Notes: generated by a model not told the origin, from the sequence alone. A stretch of DNA of 34,020 nt from Planctomycetaceae bacterium (GCA_024225195.1 JAAEMV010000486.1:1-34020), one strand, 5' to 3'; positions 9,059-17,969 are shown, numbered from the stretch's first letter. Numbers and translations are program-made.

Positions 9059-9191
9059 GGGGCCACCTGATTAATGAATCTAAAATACCGATAACGAACC
9101 GAGCATTATTGGAGTACTTCGCCGACGTCTGCGAAAGGGGGGAATGTTCGGCGGGAAATGTGAAGCGGGGTGTTTTTCGCTAAAACAGAGT

Positions 9192-9218
9192 TGCCACCGA
9201 TGGAAAGCATCGGTGGCA
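9192..9218 (-). terminator. Perfect 11-bp hairpin, probable terminator of the upstream exported-protein gene
   Basis: TGCCACCGATG (9192-9202) and CATCGGTGGCA (9208-9218) form a perfect 11-bp stem around a 5-base loop. Read on the minus strand, it lies about 135 bases past the stop of the 9354-11336 gene and is followed after a few bases by CTGTTTT. The U-tract is imperfect, so this may be a weak terminator or an RNA-stability hairpin in the trkA leader. Confidence 0.5.
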
Positions 9219-9353
9219 CTGAAATTTCGCCAGCGGAGGATCGTGGACAACCGGTGAGTCCTGACATCACCCTTGGGCTGATTGAGTCTGCAAAAATCGC
9301 CTTTTGCAAAGCTATTTCTGCTTACCTACTTTTGCACAATTACCTTTGGGAAT

Positions 9354-11336
9354 TTACTCGTCGTTCTCTGCCTTCATGCTGAATGCTAGAAAGTGGTAGC
9401 CCGTATCATCGCTCACGACGAAGCCGCCTGTTGGGCGGAAATATCCCTTCATTTCGTCGAAATCCGGCAGCGGATTCTCTGCGAACCTGGATTGGATTCC
9501 GGAAAGGATGGGGTTGTCCTCTATTTGCGTTGCAAGAAGGGCCGAAGTTTCCTCTGAACCGGCGAGTTCGAACAACATTCGGAAGGATTGCTCCGGATTT
9601 TGGTAAGTCATTGCACAGGGCATATCGCTTCGAAGGAGACGCGTCATTTTGCGTTGAACTTCCATGTACTTTTCATCATCGAACATTGGCATTTCCTCGC
9701 CCTCCGCTGTGTTGATGGCATGTTCGATAAAGTCCATGCTGCGTGGTGAAAAGGACATGAGTAAATAATTTCCAACGATCGCCATCGCAGGTCGAGGCCT
9801 CATCTCATAGGTAATCTCTTGGACTTCTGGGTTAACTTCTTCGTCTTCGCCGCGAGCCTTGCGGCGAGCGTCGCGCCGAGCGTTGCGTTGAGCAGTTCGT
9901 CTGTCCATTGCAGCTTGAGACATGGTCCACGTTTTGAAGCCTTTATATTCGGAAGTCGTCATCCAGCTGCTTTGGTCATCGTCGCTTGCGTTATCGTTAT
10001 CTCCCTCAAGATTGTTTTGGCGGGTGACAGTTTGGATGATTGTTTCAAAAGATTCTTCGAACGCTTCGGCGTCAGAAAGTTCCATCGCAAACAACTGAAC
10101 CTGACTGTTTAGGGCCATCGGTGGTGCGTACCAATCTGCGTAGGTCACTCTGCCGGTTAGGTGTGCGAGAACGTCTTCTTTCAGATCCATTTGAATCCGT
10201 TCGTTGATGTTGCCATCAATCCACTCGTCCACCAAGCCTTCTCCATTCTGGTAAAGGTCGACCATTTTGGACAACTCGGCGAGAAGTTGATCGACGTCCC
10301 AGCTGGTGGTCATGTAGGTGGCTGTGTCCGCAGGCAGCCAAGGCTCAGGCTGGTAATCCGTTGGCTTGAGTGCCAACATTTCCAGAACGCCCTTGCGGGG
10401 ATTTGAGAGAAGAATATGACCGTGCACAACAGATTCAAAATCGTCTTCTGACAAAAGCATACTTCCGCCAACTCCAAGCAGTCCATCAAGTCCAATGATT
10501 GGTAGGAAGTTAATTGCGGCCTGAGCAGCAAAGTTGCCGCGTGTGGCACTGCGGGCGAGACCGATCGGATCAATAAAGAAGCGTGCTTCCGGTTCGATCT
10601 CATTATTCCCTAAGCACCGATTCATGATGGTGACAAATTTACGATTGGAAGTGAGGGGGCGAACCTTTTCGACCTCTCGCTCCATCCAGCGATCGACAAA
10701 AGCATCGAGCTCTTCCTCGGAACTGCAGCCGACCATCAGTCCGTCTTTTTCGAAAAACTTAAAATTTTTCCCTGCGGCGTTGAAGGTTTCGTATTCAATT
10801 CCATCTTCGCTTTCTTCGGTGGTAACCGGCTCTCCGGTTTCGGCGGCAATCACCTCACGACCACGTTCGAGAATTCGCTCGCCTGCGCCGGACTCAGTGT
10901 CCAGTTCGATAATCAGCATGTATTCTGGGTTTTGCCGTCTGGGAGCGATGATTGCGAAAGTCATTTCTCCAGAGGGAAGTTCTTGAATGTCTTCGAGTGT
11001 AACTCCAACTTCAGCTTCAACGTCGTTGTAAGCGAGTCTTGCCTCATCCCAAAGACCGTCGATCAGCGGGGCAATCGATTCGTCCTGTGTCATCTGCCCG
11101 AACGAGGTCTCTTGGAGCTTTCCAACCATATCTCGGAAGTCGTCGATCTGGATAAACGCCACCGTGGTTTCCGGCAGCAATTCCTGAGTTCTCGGCCGAT
11201 TGCTGGGATCTGCTTCCTGACCAACCGCAAATTGCCCCGAGGCGTTGAAAGCGAAGAGCGCAGTAAAGACGAAGCAGGCGTTGACTACGAATTTAGAGAA
11301 ACAGCGGTTGTGAGAAATGCACATTCGGGAAAGCAT
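9354..11336 (-). CDS. Large exported protein of unknown function
   Basis: The protein has 660 residues from the ATG at 11336, which is preceded by CAGGAAAAACC; an in-frame ATG at 11369 has no ribosome binding site. Residues 1-40 hold a signal peptide (ACFVFTALFAFNASGQ). The mature part opens with LLPETTVAFIQIDDFRDMVGKL, the pattern of planctomycetal exported proteins that treat each object as a value compared across strands and helices (DUF3352-like); I cannot assign it firmly. It is acidic overall, but residues around 485-500 form a very basic island (RRTAQRNARRDARRKARG), which breaks the composition. There are no enzymatic motifs I recognise. A hairpin downstream of the stop probably ends its transcript before trkA. 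The function is unknown; an envelope role is likely from the signal alone. Confidence 0.75.
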   Translation of the reverse strand: MLSRMCISHNRCFSKFVVNACFVFTALFAFNASGQFAVGQEADPSNRPRTQELLPETTVAFIQIDDFRDMVGKLQETSFGQMTQDESIAPLIDGLWDEARLAYNDVEAEVGVTLEDIQELPSGEMTFAIIAPRRQNPEYMLIIELDTESGAGERILERGREVIAAETGEPVTTEESEDGIEYETFNAAGKNFKFFEKDGLMVGCSSEEELDAFVDRWMEREVEKVRPLTSNRKFVTIMNRCLGNNEIEPEARFFIDPIGLARSATRGNFAAQAAINFLPIIGLDGLLGVGGSMLLSEDDFESVVHGHILLSNPRKGVLEMLALKPTDYQPEPWLPADTATYMTTSWDVDQLLAELSKMVDLYQNGEGLVDEWIDGNINERIQMDLKEDVLAHLTGRVTYADWYAPPMALNSQVQLFAMELSDAEAFEESFETIIQTVTRQNNLEGDNDNASDDDQSSWMTTSEYKGFKTWTMSQAAMDRRTAQRNARRDARRKARGEDEEVNPEVQEITYEMRPRPAMAIVGNYLLMSFSPRSMDFIEHAINTAEGEEMPMFDDEKYMEVQRKMTRLLRSDMPCAMTYQNPEQSFRMLFELAGSEETSALLATQIEDNPILSGIQSRFAENPLPDFDEMKGYFRPTGGFVVSDDTGYHFLAFSMKAENDE

Positions 11337-11775
11337 GGTTTTTCCTGGGATTTGATTGGCCGTTATCATGGGAGCAACGATTTAATAGCACGCTGGCCTA
11401 GTTTGATCGACTCCCTCCGCTTTATAAACCCGTCTGAATGGCAAATTGTTTCGGAGGTAGCATGGGAAAAGCAATATTTTCGGTCACGGTGAGTTTGCGA
11501 ATTGGGGTCAGTTTTTCCGTGACGCTCGCTTTTCTGTAAAATCGGCTGGTAACGATTGGTTTTTTTGAGTTTCAACGCCCCGGCGAGTTCGTTTTGACTT
11601 GTGATTCCCTAACGTCGATAAACAGAATAGGCCGATTTTGGTTATTTTAGGTAACTTTTCGCTTCGGCTGGGTTTAATGGGAAGGCAACCTGCACTTATC
11701 GTGTTCGGTGTCTTTTAACTTATTTATGCACGTTGGATTGCGGGTCCATTGGCTTTCTGCAACACGGGGAAAACA
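11337..11775. other. Divergent intergenic region without a supported gene
   Basis: This 439-base stretch separates two divergent genes for exported proteins. Short open frames in it have neither ribosome binding sites nor recognisable protein character. It should contain both promoters; one plausible plus-strand promoter is listed separately. I see no repeat array or RNA fold that stands out. Confidence 0.5.
11594..11622 (+). promoter_or_regulatory. Candidate sigma-70-type promoter for the BON-domain gene
   Basis: TTGACT (11594-11599) and GATAAA (11617-11622) are separated by exactly 17 bases, matching 5 of 6 and 4 of 6 consensus positions. It would give a leader of about 145 bases before the GTG start at 11776. 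This is sequence resemblance only. Confidence 0.3.
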
Positions 11776-12516
11776 GTGTCTACTAAAATAATCTCATTCA
11801 ATTTGTCCTTTGTTTGTGCTTGCCTTTTTCTTTGTTTTGCCAGTGGAGTGACTCTCGGGCAAGGTGGAGGCACCGAGCCTCGGCCTGACGAGGGCGGTTC
11901 GACTGGGCAGTTCGAAACGATCGACACCAACTTCGATCAAAATACATCGACTGGCTCAGGCGGTTCCAGCGTCACCGGTGCTGGTGAGGGCGTTGGTGAA
12001 TTAGGTTCCGCGGTGGAATTCGAAGAATTTGATGACACCCGAAATCAAGGTTTTGTTGGGGCGACCGCAGATCGAATTCAGGAATCGGGATTTATTGGGC
12101 GCAGCGTATTGCTCGGCAGCCCGTTGGCTGAGGGGGCCAGTTTTGGCGGCGGCGTCAACAATGTCGATAGCAATCAGGTAAATATCGGAGGGACAGCTGC
12201 TGGTGGACGAGGCGGGTTTGGAGCCACAGGAAACGGAGTTCAAATTATCCGGCGGAGCATGCGATCACGAGTTCGTCCAAGTTTTGACGCTCCTAAACTG
12301 TCGCAAGCTCAAGTGTCTGGAAGATTTGAGCGGCGAATGGGCTTACAGCCCAGCAATGTCGCGAGTGCAAATAGTTACTCTGTTTCACTAAAAAATCGAA
12401 CGGCCACGCTTAGTGGTTCAGTTGGAAGTAAAGCAGAAAGCGATCGGGTGGTTCGGCAGCTAAGACTCGAGCCGGGAGTTTACAAGGTTATTAATCGCCT
12501 CAAGGTAGTCAACTAA
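11776..12516 (+). CDS. Exported BON-domain protein
   Basis: The protein has 246 residues from the GTG at 11776, which has CGGGGA about 6 bases upstream; a TTG at 11749 would add nine residues. Residues 1-29 form a signal peptide with a cysteine-rich hydrophobic core (LSFVCACLFLCFASG). The middle (about 30-175) is glycine-, serine- and acid-rich and looks disordered. The last 60 residues form a BON domain: YSVSLKNRTATLSGSVGS, then a helix (KAESDRVVRQLRL), then GVYKVINRLKVV. BON domains bind phospholipid or other envelope components (OsmY, secretin-associated proteins), so periplasmic or outer-membrane attachment is likely. The gene stands alone, ending at a strong terminator before the convergent tsaD gene. 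Confidence 0.8.
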   Translation: MSTKIISFNLSFVCACLFLCFASGVTLGQGGGTEPRPDEGGSTGQFETIDTNFDQNTSTGSGGSSVTGAGEGVGELGSAVEFEEFDDTRNQGFVGATADRIQESGFIGRSVLLGSPLAEGASFGGGVNNVDSNQVNIGGTAAGGRGGFGATGNGVQIIRRSMRSRVRPSFDAPKLSQAQVSGRFERRMGLQPSNVASANSYSVSLKNRTATLSGSVGSKAESDRVVRQLRLEPGVYKVINRLKVVN

Positions 12517-12570
12517 ACCACTTTCGAATTCGACGATTCAAATTTGCTCGATTTTGTAAACTGTTTTCCA

Positions 12571-12600
12571 AATGCCAGTCTCATGACTGGCATTTTTTTT
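12571..12600 (+). terminator. Rho-independent terminator of the BON-domain gene
   Basis: AATGCCAGTC, loop TCAT, and GACTGGCATT form a perfect 10-bp stem, followed directly by a run of T (12593-12600). It lies about 55 bases after the stop codon. On the other strand the T-run is missing, so it acts mainly on plus-strand transcripts. Confidence 0.9.
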
Positions 12601-12639
12601 GGCAGTCAATAATGTTTCGTCCGTCTTAGTTCAGCAAGT

Positions 12640-13659
12640 TTAGTGTCGCACCAGACCAGGCTTGATGTCGAGATCGAGATCTTCAAAGAGGCCGGCTTTG
12701 TAGCGTTCGACAGCAATTGCTCCCATCACGGCATTGTCTGTGCAAAGCTCAAGCGGAGCGATGTGGAGGTTGAGATTGTTGTCTTCGCATCGAGTTTGTA
12801 ATTGCTCTCGCAGAACGCGGTTGGCAGCGACCCCACCTCCCACGCACAAGTGATTCAACCCAGTTTGCTGGAGCGCCGCAATTGACTTTGCGACAAGACA
12901 ATCGACTACGGCTTGTTGAAAACTGGCACTCAAGTCGGCGACTTGTTGATCTTCGAGTACGATTTTCGAGAGGTCACTGCAGCCAGGGCCGCCAATCGCG
13001 TAGCGGACCGCTGTTTTGAGCCCGCTAAAGCTGAAATCGAGTCTAGGTTCATGGATAAAACTTCTCGGAAACGAATAGGCCTTGGCGTTGCCGTTCAAAG
13101 CGGCTTTCGAGATTGCGGGGCCTCCCGGGTAGGGTAGTCCGAGCATGCTCGCGACTTTGTCGAAGGCTTCCCCAGCGGCATCGTCGATGGTTCCGCCCAG
13201 GTACTTTGCGTTTAGTGGGTCGTCGTATTGGTAGAGATGAGTGTGGCCTCCGCTGACAATTAGTCCCACACAGGGGAATACCGGTTGGTCCGACGCCAAC
13301 TGACAGGCATAAACATGGGCGTGCAGATGATTGATCGCAATCAGAGGTAAATTTCCGGCCAAACAGAGTGATTTTGCGGCAACAAGGCCCACCAGAAGTG
13401 AGCCAGAGAGCCCCGGAGTGTTGGCAACGGCAATCGCGTCAAGATCTTGAAGTGTCAAATTCGACTTCGCAAAGGTTTCATGAATGACCGGTAAAATCCG
13501 CTCAACGTGAGCGCGAGCGGCAATTTCAGGGACTACCCCGTTAAATTTTTCGTGGAGTTTTTCTTGGGAGGAAACGACGCTTCCCAAGACTTTGAGTCCG
13601 TCGGTCACGATTGCGGCGGCCGTTTCGTCGCAAGTTGTCTCAATACACAAAATTTTCAT
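12640..13659 (-). CDS. tsaD: tRNA N6-threonylcarbamoyladenosine synthase subunit TsaD
   Basis: Transfers the threonylcarbamoyl group to A37 of tRNAs that read ANN codons, acting with TsaB, TsaE and TsaC in the cytoplasm. The 339-residue length is normal. Landmarks are IETTCDETAAA at 6-16, the TPGLSGSLLVG loop at 81-91, the metal-binding histidines in NHLHAHVYA (H111 and H115), VGLIVSGGHTHL, and the C-terminal GGGVAANRVLREQL segment with a late acidic TDNAVMGA. The start is the ATG at 13659. It is transcribed divergently from the secretin-like gene and alone on its strand here. The partner subunits are not in this window. Confidence 0.97.
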   Translation of the reverse strand: MKILCIETTCDETAAAIVTDGLKVLGSVVSSQEKLHEKFNGVVPEIAARAHVERILPVIHETFAKSNLTLQDLDAIAVANTPGLSGSLLVGLVAAKSLCLAGNLPLIAINHLHAHVYACQLASDQPVFPCVGLIVSGGHTHLYQYDDPLNAKYLGGTIDDAAGEAFDKVASMLGLPYPGGPAISKAALNGNAKAYSFPRSFIHEPRLDFSFSGLKTAVRYAIGGPGCSDLSKIVLEDQQVADLSASFQQAVVDCLVAKSIAALQQTGLNHLCVGGGVAANRVLREQLQTRCEDNNLNLHIAPLELCTDNAVMGAIAVERYKAGLFEDLDLDIKPGLVRH

Positions 13660-13773
13660 GGCGTGATTTTTTCAATTGTCGAAACATTCTTTCGTTTCGT
13701 GAGTTTAATACGCAAGGGACAATATGGCACCTGTTTGGAGATTGGTGTTTTTGTCTGGGATCGCTTGTTATTT

Positions 13774-13898
13774 ACGTGATAATGACGTGATAAACCGAAT
13801 ATTCGGCCACCGAGGGTAAGTTCTTCGGACCGTATTTCGGGCCCTTCCTGTTTTCCAGCAAAACCGAAGCAATACTAGGTTTTGTACCTAAAACCGAA
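13774..13898. repeat. Short direct repeats in the tsaD/secretin-like divergent region
   Basis: ACGTGATA occurs twice (13774-13781 and 13785-13792), and AAACCGAA occurs three times (13792-13799, 13861-13868, 13891-13898), the last about 25 bases before the start of the downstream gene. The spacings of 11, 69 and 30 bases are compatible with regulator sites on the same or similar helix faces only for the first pair. The function is not known. Confidence 0.3.
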
Positions 13899-13922
13899 CA
13901 CATTACAAGCAGATCGTGAATC

Positions 13923-16850
13923 ATGAAGAATTTCTTCTTTTTAGCCATCGCCTCGTTGATAATTGCCGCAAATTTCTCCACGGAGAGTTTGGCGGTTCAA
14001 GAGTCAGACACCACGAGTCCCCAACCCGCGGTTGAAAAACCAGTGGTGGCAACCAAATCGGCCAGCGATACTCCTGACGCGAAAACTCTGGCGGTAGACG
14101 GAGAAAAGAAAGTTCGGTTCACTTTTGATGATTCTGACTGGGAAAGCGTAATTGAGTGGTTTGCAGATCAGGCCGGTTACTCATTGCAACCAGTTTTTTC
14201 ATACCCCGAAGGTTCGTTTACGATCAAAGATGAGACCGAATACACAGTTCGTGAGGCACTCGATCAGTTAAACCACGCCCTACTTTTGCTTGAAGAACCC
14301 TACACGCTCATTCGCAACCGAGACATGTTGGTCTTGTGGAAGACGAAAGATACCAATTTCCCTGATGACTTGATTGAGTTAGTGCCGGTTGATGAATTGG
14401 AAGAACGGGGCAAGTTCGAGACCATTTACGGCGTTTTTGATGTCGGAACCCTCGATGCAGAAGAACTGTTCAACCAACTACGTCCGATGATTAGTTCGGA
14501 GAATAAGGATTACTGCGCGGTATTTCCCGCGGCGAACCAAATTCGAATCCGTGAGACGGGTGGCCGTCTTCGGGAGATCCTTAAAATCATTAAGGAGTCT
14601 CAAAGTCGCATGAGCGGCGGTCTGGAGACGATCGAAACCTACCGTCTGCAGCATGTTGATTCTGAGTCGTTTTTGCTTCAGTTACGTCCTTTGCTTGGCA
14701 TGGAAGCAGATCAAAACAGTCGAGAATATGACGACGGTACTTTAGCGATTTCCGTTGATCCGTTCGGCGATCGGATTTTCATTAGTGGAACTGAAAACTA
14801 TCTCGCGAAGTTCAAAAAGGTCGCAACATTAGTCGACGCCGCGCCTGAACCAATCGATGGGGACGGAGAATTCGAGGAACCGTCTTTGGTGACTTACACG
14901 GTTTTGACTGACCCAGCATTAGCCTTCAATGTCTTGGACACCATGCTTGAAGGTTTGGAAGTAAAAATGGACCAGGACGAGGAGTCAGGAGCCATTTCCG
15001 TATTAGCACCGGCCAGTATTCACGAGAAGGTCAAAGAATACCTAGCAGCACTTTCGCAGCAGGATAGTGAAGACTTTGCGATTCTAACACTCAAGAAGCG
15101 AGACCCAACCGAAGTCATTATCATTCTTCAGCAGATGTGGGGAATGAACTCCGAAGAAACCACAACCGGTCCTGTGATGTTGGCTCAATCAGAATTGAAT
15201 CAAATTATCGTAAAGGGAACTCCACAAGAGGTTGCGACTGTCAAACGGATGGTTGTGAAACTGGATGACAACGCGACGCTTCCTGACACTGGTCCACGCA
15301 CTGGGCGGCGAATCATCGAAATGTCGGAAAGCGAGCAGGACACGTTGCTGCCGATGCTCGAAGATTTACTGCAAATGAACGGGCGACCAAACAAGCTGAA
15401 TATTATTATGCCAGAAGATCGTAAAGACATCCGATCACGAATCATCACGCCAGCTGCTGATGAAGATTTGCCGTCTTTGTTCGATTTGCCCGGAGGCAGT
15501 GGTAGCTTCAAGCCAAGTCAACCTCAGGGGCGAAGCTATCGTGGGAGTCAATGGATTCGACCGGCCAACGAAGCTGTGTTTTTGATTTCATCTTTACTGG
15601 GTGGAAATAGTTTTGTGTCCAGCGTTTTGGTTCCGTTTCAGGAAACTGAACCATCAACGGCAAATGATGGAGTTTTCCGAGATCAGGACTACGTGCCTGC
15701 TCCCAAGCAAGAATCGGTCCCCGGCTCTCCTATCGAGATCAAATTTACCGAATTTGGAATGGTCTTAGACTCCAAGGATTTTGATGCTTTGGATGATTTG
15801 GAAACCGAAATTTACAATCGTCTGGGCTCCGTTTCGGATGCACAGGGGCCGCAGTTCTATCAGCTGATTTACCGTGGTGCCGATGAGATGCTTGGGTTTT
15901 TGGAAGAGTATTACGGAATCGCTGATAGTGGTGGTGGCGGCGGTGGCGGCGGTGCTGGCGGCATCATGGGCGGAATGATGAGTAATATGCTCGGCGGTGG
16001 TGGAGACTTGCTCGGCGGATTGTTGGGCGGCGACCTCGGAGGCGGCGTTGGTGGAACGCTTGAGGGAGACGTTCAGTTTGGCGTCGATATGAAGTTTAAT
16101 TTGCTTTGGGTTCGCGGCGCGACAGGCAATGACATTGAAGAGATCACAAACCTAATCGATACACTGGACAAAGCAGAGCCTCCCAGGAACCCCGAATTGT
16201 TGGGTGAGTTTTATACCATCGATGTAATTCATCGCGATCCAACGGAACTAAAAGATATCATTGAGCAGCAACTTTCCGAACTGCTCGACAACGGGCAAAA
16301 ATCGCAGGGCGGCGGTCAAAATCAGGAAGCCGCTCAAATGATGAAGATGATGCAGCAGTTAGCAGGCGGCGGGAAAGGTGGGCGAGGTGGTTCAAGTGAC
16401 CTCGAGCAAGCAAAGCCGAAGGGGAAAATTGGAGTCGATGCTGTAACGAGTACAATCTTAGTGACTGGTCCGGACTTTCTGTACAAAGAAGTGTTAAAGC
16501 GAGTCGAGGAACTTGATCGTCCGGATCTTAGCGCCCCTAAGAAATTTGAAATCATCCCGGATGTTGGCGACGTAGACCTAATGCAACAGACATTGCGAGC
16601 TATGTTTGGAAATAAAATTGTCAACATCGATCCCGAAACGGGTGAGGCAGTCGAAGGGGCAAAATCGGCTACTCCCAGTAGTTCAAGTAGCTCCTCGAAA
16701 AGCGCTGCAGCTCAGGCAGATGCCACGCGTCAGGCGATTATAAAAGCGATGCAACAGCGTGCCCAGTCAGGTAGCCCACGCGGTAGTAGCTCACGCGGTA
16801 GTAGCTCGGCCGGCGGTGGTTCTCGCGGGTCTCGTGGTGGTGGAAAATAA
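13923..16850 (+). CDS. Exported protein with repeated secretin-type N-domains, no secretin barrel
   Basis: A 975-residue protein with a signal peptide at 1-24. Residues 64-140 resemble an N0/STN domain (FTFDDSDWESVIEWFADQ, then a VREALDQLNHALLLL helix). Several N1/secretin_N-like repeats follow, each a strand, a helix starting after a DPTE- or DAEE-type turn, and an NQI-x-I strand. They lie at about 160-215, 225-310, 320-385, 390-460, 465-515, 720-765 and 770-860. A glycine-rich linker lies at about 667-717. The tail (915-975) is Ser/Gly/Arg-rich and partly encoded by tandem repeats. I see no C-terminal secretin barrel, where GspD/PilQ proteins have about 250 conserved residues. Known N-domains form periplasmic rings and bind partner proteins, so a ring or scaffold role is possible. 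The ATG is well placed but lacks a clear ribosome binding site. No other secretion genes are adjacent. Confidence 0.75.
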   Translation: MKNFFFLAIASLIIAANFSTESLAVQESDTTSPQPAVEKPVVATKSASDTPDAKTLAVDGEKKVRFTFDDSDWESVIEWFADQAGYSLQPVFSYPEGSFTIKDETEYTVREALDQLNHALLLLEEPYTLIRNRDMLVLWKTKDTNFPDDLIELVPVDELEERGKFETIYGVFDVGTLDAEELFNQLRPMISSENKDYCAVFPAANQIRIRETGGRLREILKIIKESQSRMSGGLETIETYRLQHVDSESFLLQLRPLLGMEADQNSREYDDGTLAISVDPFGDRIFISGTENYLAKFKKVATLVDAAPEPIDGDGEFEEPSLVTYTVLTDPALAFNVLDTMLEGLEVKMDQDEESGAISVLAPASIHEKVKEYLAALSQQDSEDFAILTLKKRDPTEVIIILQQMWGMNSEETTTGPVMLAQSELNQIIVKGTPQEVATVKRMVVKLDDNATLPDTGPRTGRRIIEMSESEQDTLLPMLEDLLQMNGRPNKLNIIMPEDRKDIRSRIITPAADEDLPSLFDLPGGSGSFKPSQPQGRSYRGSQWIRPANEAVFLISSLLGGNSFVSSVLVPFQETEPSTANDGVFRDQDYVPAPKQESVPGSPIEIKFTEFGMVLDSKDFDALDDLETEIYNRLGSVSDAQGPQFYQLIYRGADEMLGFLEEYYGIADSGGGGGGGGAGGIMGGMMSNMLGGGGDLLGGLLGGDLGGGVGGTLEGDVQFGVDMKFNLLWVRGATGNDIEEITNLIDTLDKAEPPRNPELLGEFYTIDVIHRDPTELKDIIEQQLSELLDNGQKSQGGGQNQEAAQMMKMMQQLAGGGKGGRGGSSDLEQAKPKGKIGVDAVTSTILVTGPDFLYKEVLKRVEELDRPDLSAPKKFEIIPDVGDVDLMQQTLRAMFGNKIVNIDPETGEAVEGAKSATPSSSSSSSKSAAAQADATRQAIIKAMQQRAQSGSPRGSSSRGSSSAGGGSRGSRGGGK
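16777..16806 (+). repeat. Tandem 15-base repeat in the C-terminal tail
   Basis: CACGCGGTAGTAGCT occurs twice head to tail (16777-16791, 16792-16806), encoding repeated RGSSS units in the tail of the secretin-like protein. It could vary in copy number between strains by slippage, staying in frame. Confidence 0.7.
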
Positions 16851-17081
16851 GATCGGATGGATACGCGGCAATCGGAGTAGGTTTTACTCGTAATTTCGTA
16901 GTTATTTGCTGGGCTAACAAGGATTTTATTAAATTATCTAGCCCTTTTATCGCTCCTTTACGTAAATAAAAACACAGTTTGGCTCATCTAGTCTAGGTAA
17001 TAAGAAGGGTGAGTCGTGTCGGCTTGAGATGCTTCGTTGCGTTGTATCTCGCTGGTTATGGTTTTGGTCAGGGGAATTAAG

Positions 17082-17834
17082 ATGGCTGATAGTTTCTGGT
17101 ACATCAAAAATTGCAACTTGTTTTCACAGTTGTCTGCCGCAGATATTTCGGAACTCGAGTCCCAGTCGCGGATGCGTAAGTTGAAACGGGGCGAAGCAGT
17201 CTATCTGCCGCAAGATCAGGCAGATGGTGTCATCTTGGTAGCTCAGGGGCGAGTGAAAATCTGTCACGCGACTCCCGATGGGAAGCAGTCGATCCTCGGT
17301 TTCATCGATTCAGGTGAGATTTTTGGCGAGCTGTCTCTTTTAGGAACTGAGAGACGCGACGAATACGTCGAGACAACTGAGAAGACAACGCTGGTTCTGT
17401 TACCGAAACCGGCGCTCCGCGTGGTGATCCGGAAGTATCCTGAGATCGTTTTGGGGGTTACTAAGTTAATTGGTTCCCGTCGGCAACGAGTAGAAAAACG
17501 TCTTCGGAACCTATTATTTCGCTCAAATCGCGAACGCGTCATTCATCTTTTACTTGAGCTTTGCGAAAAGTATGGTCAGATGACTGACGATGGAATTGCG
17601 TTGAATATTCGCCTGTCTCATCAGGAAATGGCGTGTATCATCGGCAGTACACGAGAGACCGTCACCGTTGTTTTGGGCCAGCTTCAGAAAGAGAATTTTC
17701 TACGGATCTCTCGACGGCGGGTCATAATTACCGATCTCGATCGGCTTGCATCTGAGGTGAATGAACCGGCCCCGACGATGAATTTGCCGACGCTTGCGGC
17801 AAACCAGTACATCCCCCGCTTTAACCCTCAGTAA
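17082..17834 (+). CDS. Crp/Fnr-family transcription regulator
   Basis: The protein has 250 residues from the ATG at 17082, preceded by CAGGGGAATTAAG; a TTG 45 bases upstream is less likely. Residues 14-130 form a cyclic-nucleotide-binding fold with GEIFGELSLLG at the phosphate-binding loop. The Arg-Ser pair that holds the cAMP phosphate in E. coli CRP is replaced by Asp-Glu (RRDEYV), so cAMP binding is doubtful. A long dimer helix (EIVLGVTKLIGSRRQRVEKRL) leads to the winged HTH at about 160-220, with LSHQEMACIIGSTRETVTVVL as its helix-turn-helix. There is no Fnr-type N-terminal cysteine cluster. The last 30 residues form a proline-rich tail. The regulated genes are unknown; a palindrome lies 60 bases downstream. 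Confidence 0.9.
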   Translation: MADSFWYIKNCNLFSQLSAADISELESQSRMRKLKRGEAVYLPQDQADGVILVAQGRVKICHATPDGKQSILGFIDSGEIFGELSLLGTERRDEYVETTEKTTLVLLPKPALRVVIRKYPEIVLGVTKLIGSRRQRVEKRLRNLLFRSNRERVIHLLLELCEKYGQMTDDGIALNIRLSHQEMACIIGSTRETVTVVLGQLQKENFLRISRRRVIITDLDRLASEVNEPAPTMNLPTLAANQYIPRFNPQ

Positions 17835-17894
17835 TGACGATTACATAAACTGCTGTTTTTTCGCGAACATTTGGCTGGCTGTGGTTTGAATTAC

Positions 17895-17911
17895 AATTTG
17901 AATTTCAAATT
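17895..17911. promoter_or_regulatory. 17-base perfect palindrome between the Crp-like and zinc-motif genes
   Basis: AATTTGAA-T-TTCAAATT is a perfect inverted repeat with a single central base, about 60 bases before the next start. It could be an operator; there is no T-run, so it is not a standard terminator. Its TTTGAA/TTCAAA halves are too close together to be a classical Crp/Fnr site. Confidence 0.35.
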
Positions 17912-17969
17912 ATGGTCAAACTAGAGCGAAGAGTTTTGAAAAAGTAGTTTTATATGTTCTGATGTGCTG

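Noticed and set aside
9106-9309. Small minus-strand frame between the exported protein gene and trkA
   Set aside because: It spans the perfect hairpin at 9192-9218 and has no supporting start signal.
11366-11575. Small minus-strand frame in the divergent region
   Set aside because: No ribosome binding site and no recognisable features; it lies where promoters are expected.
15200-16627. Several open frames opposite the secretin-like gene
   Set aside because: They are low-complexity, Ser/Arg-rich mirror frames of a well-supported gene and lack start signals.
17895-17911. Reading the palindrome as a classical Crp/Fnr site
   Set aside because: Crp/Fnr sites have TTGAT-type halves separated by four or more bases; here the halves are separated by one base.
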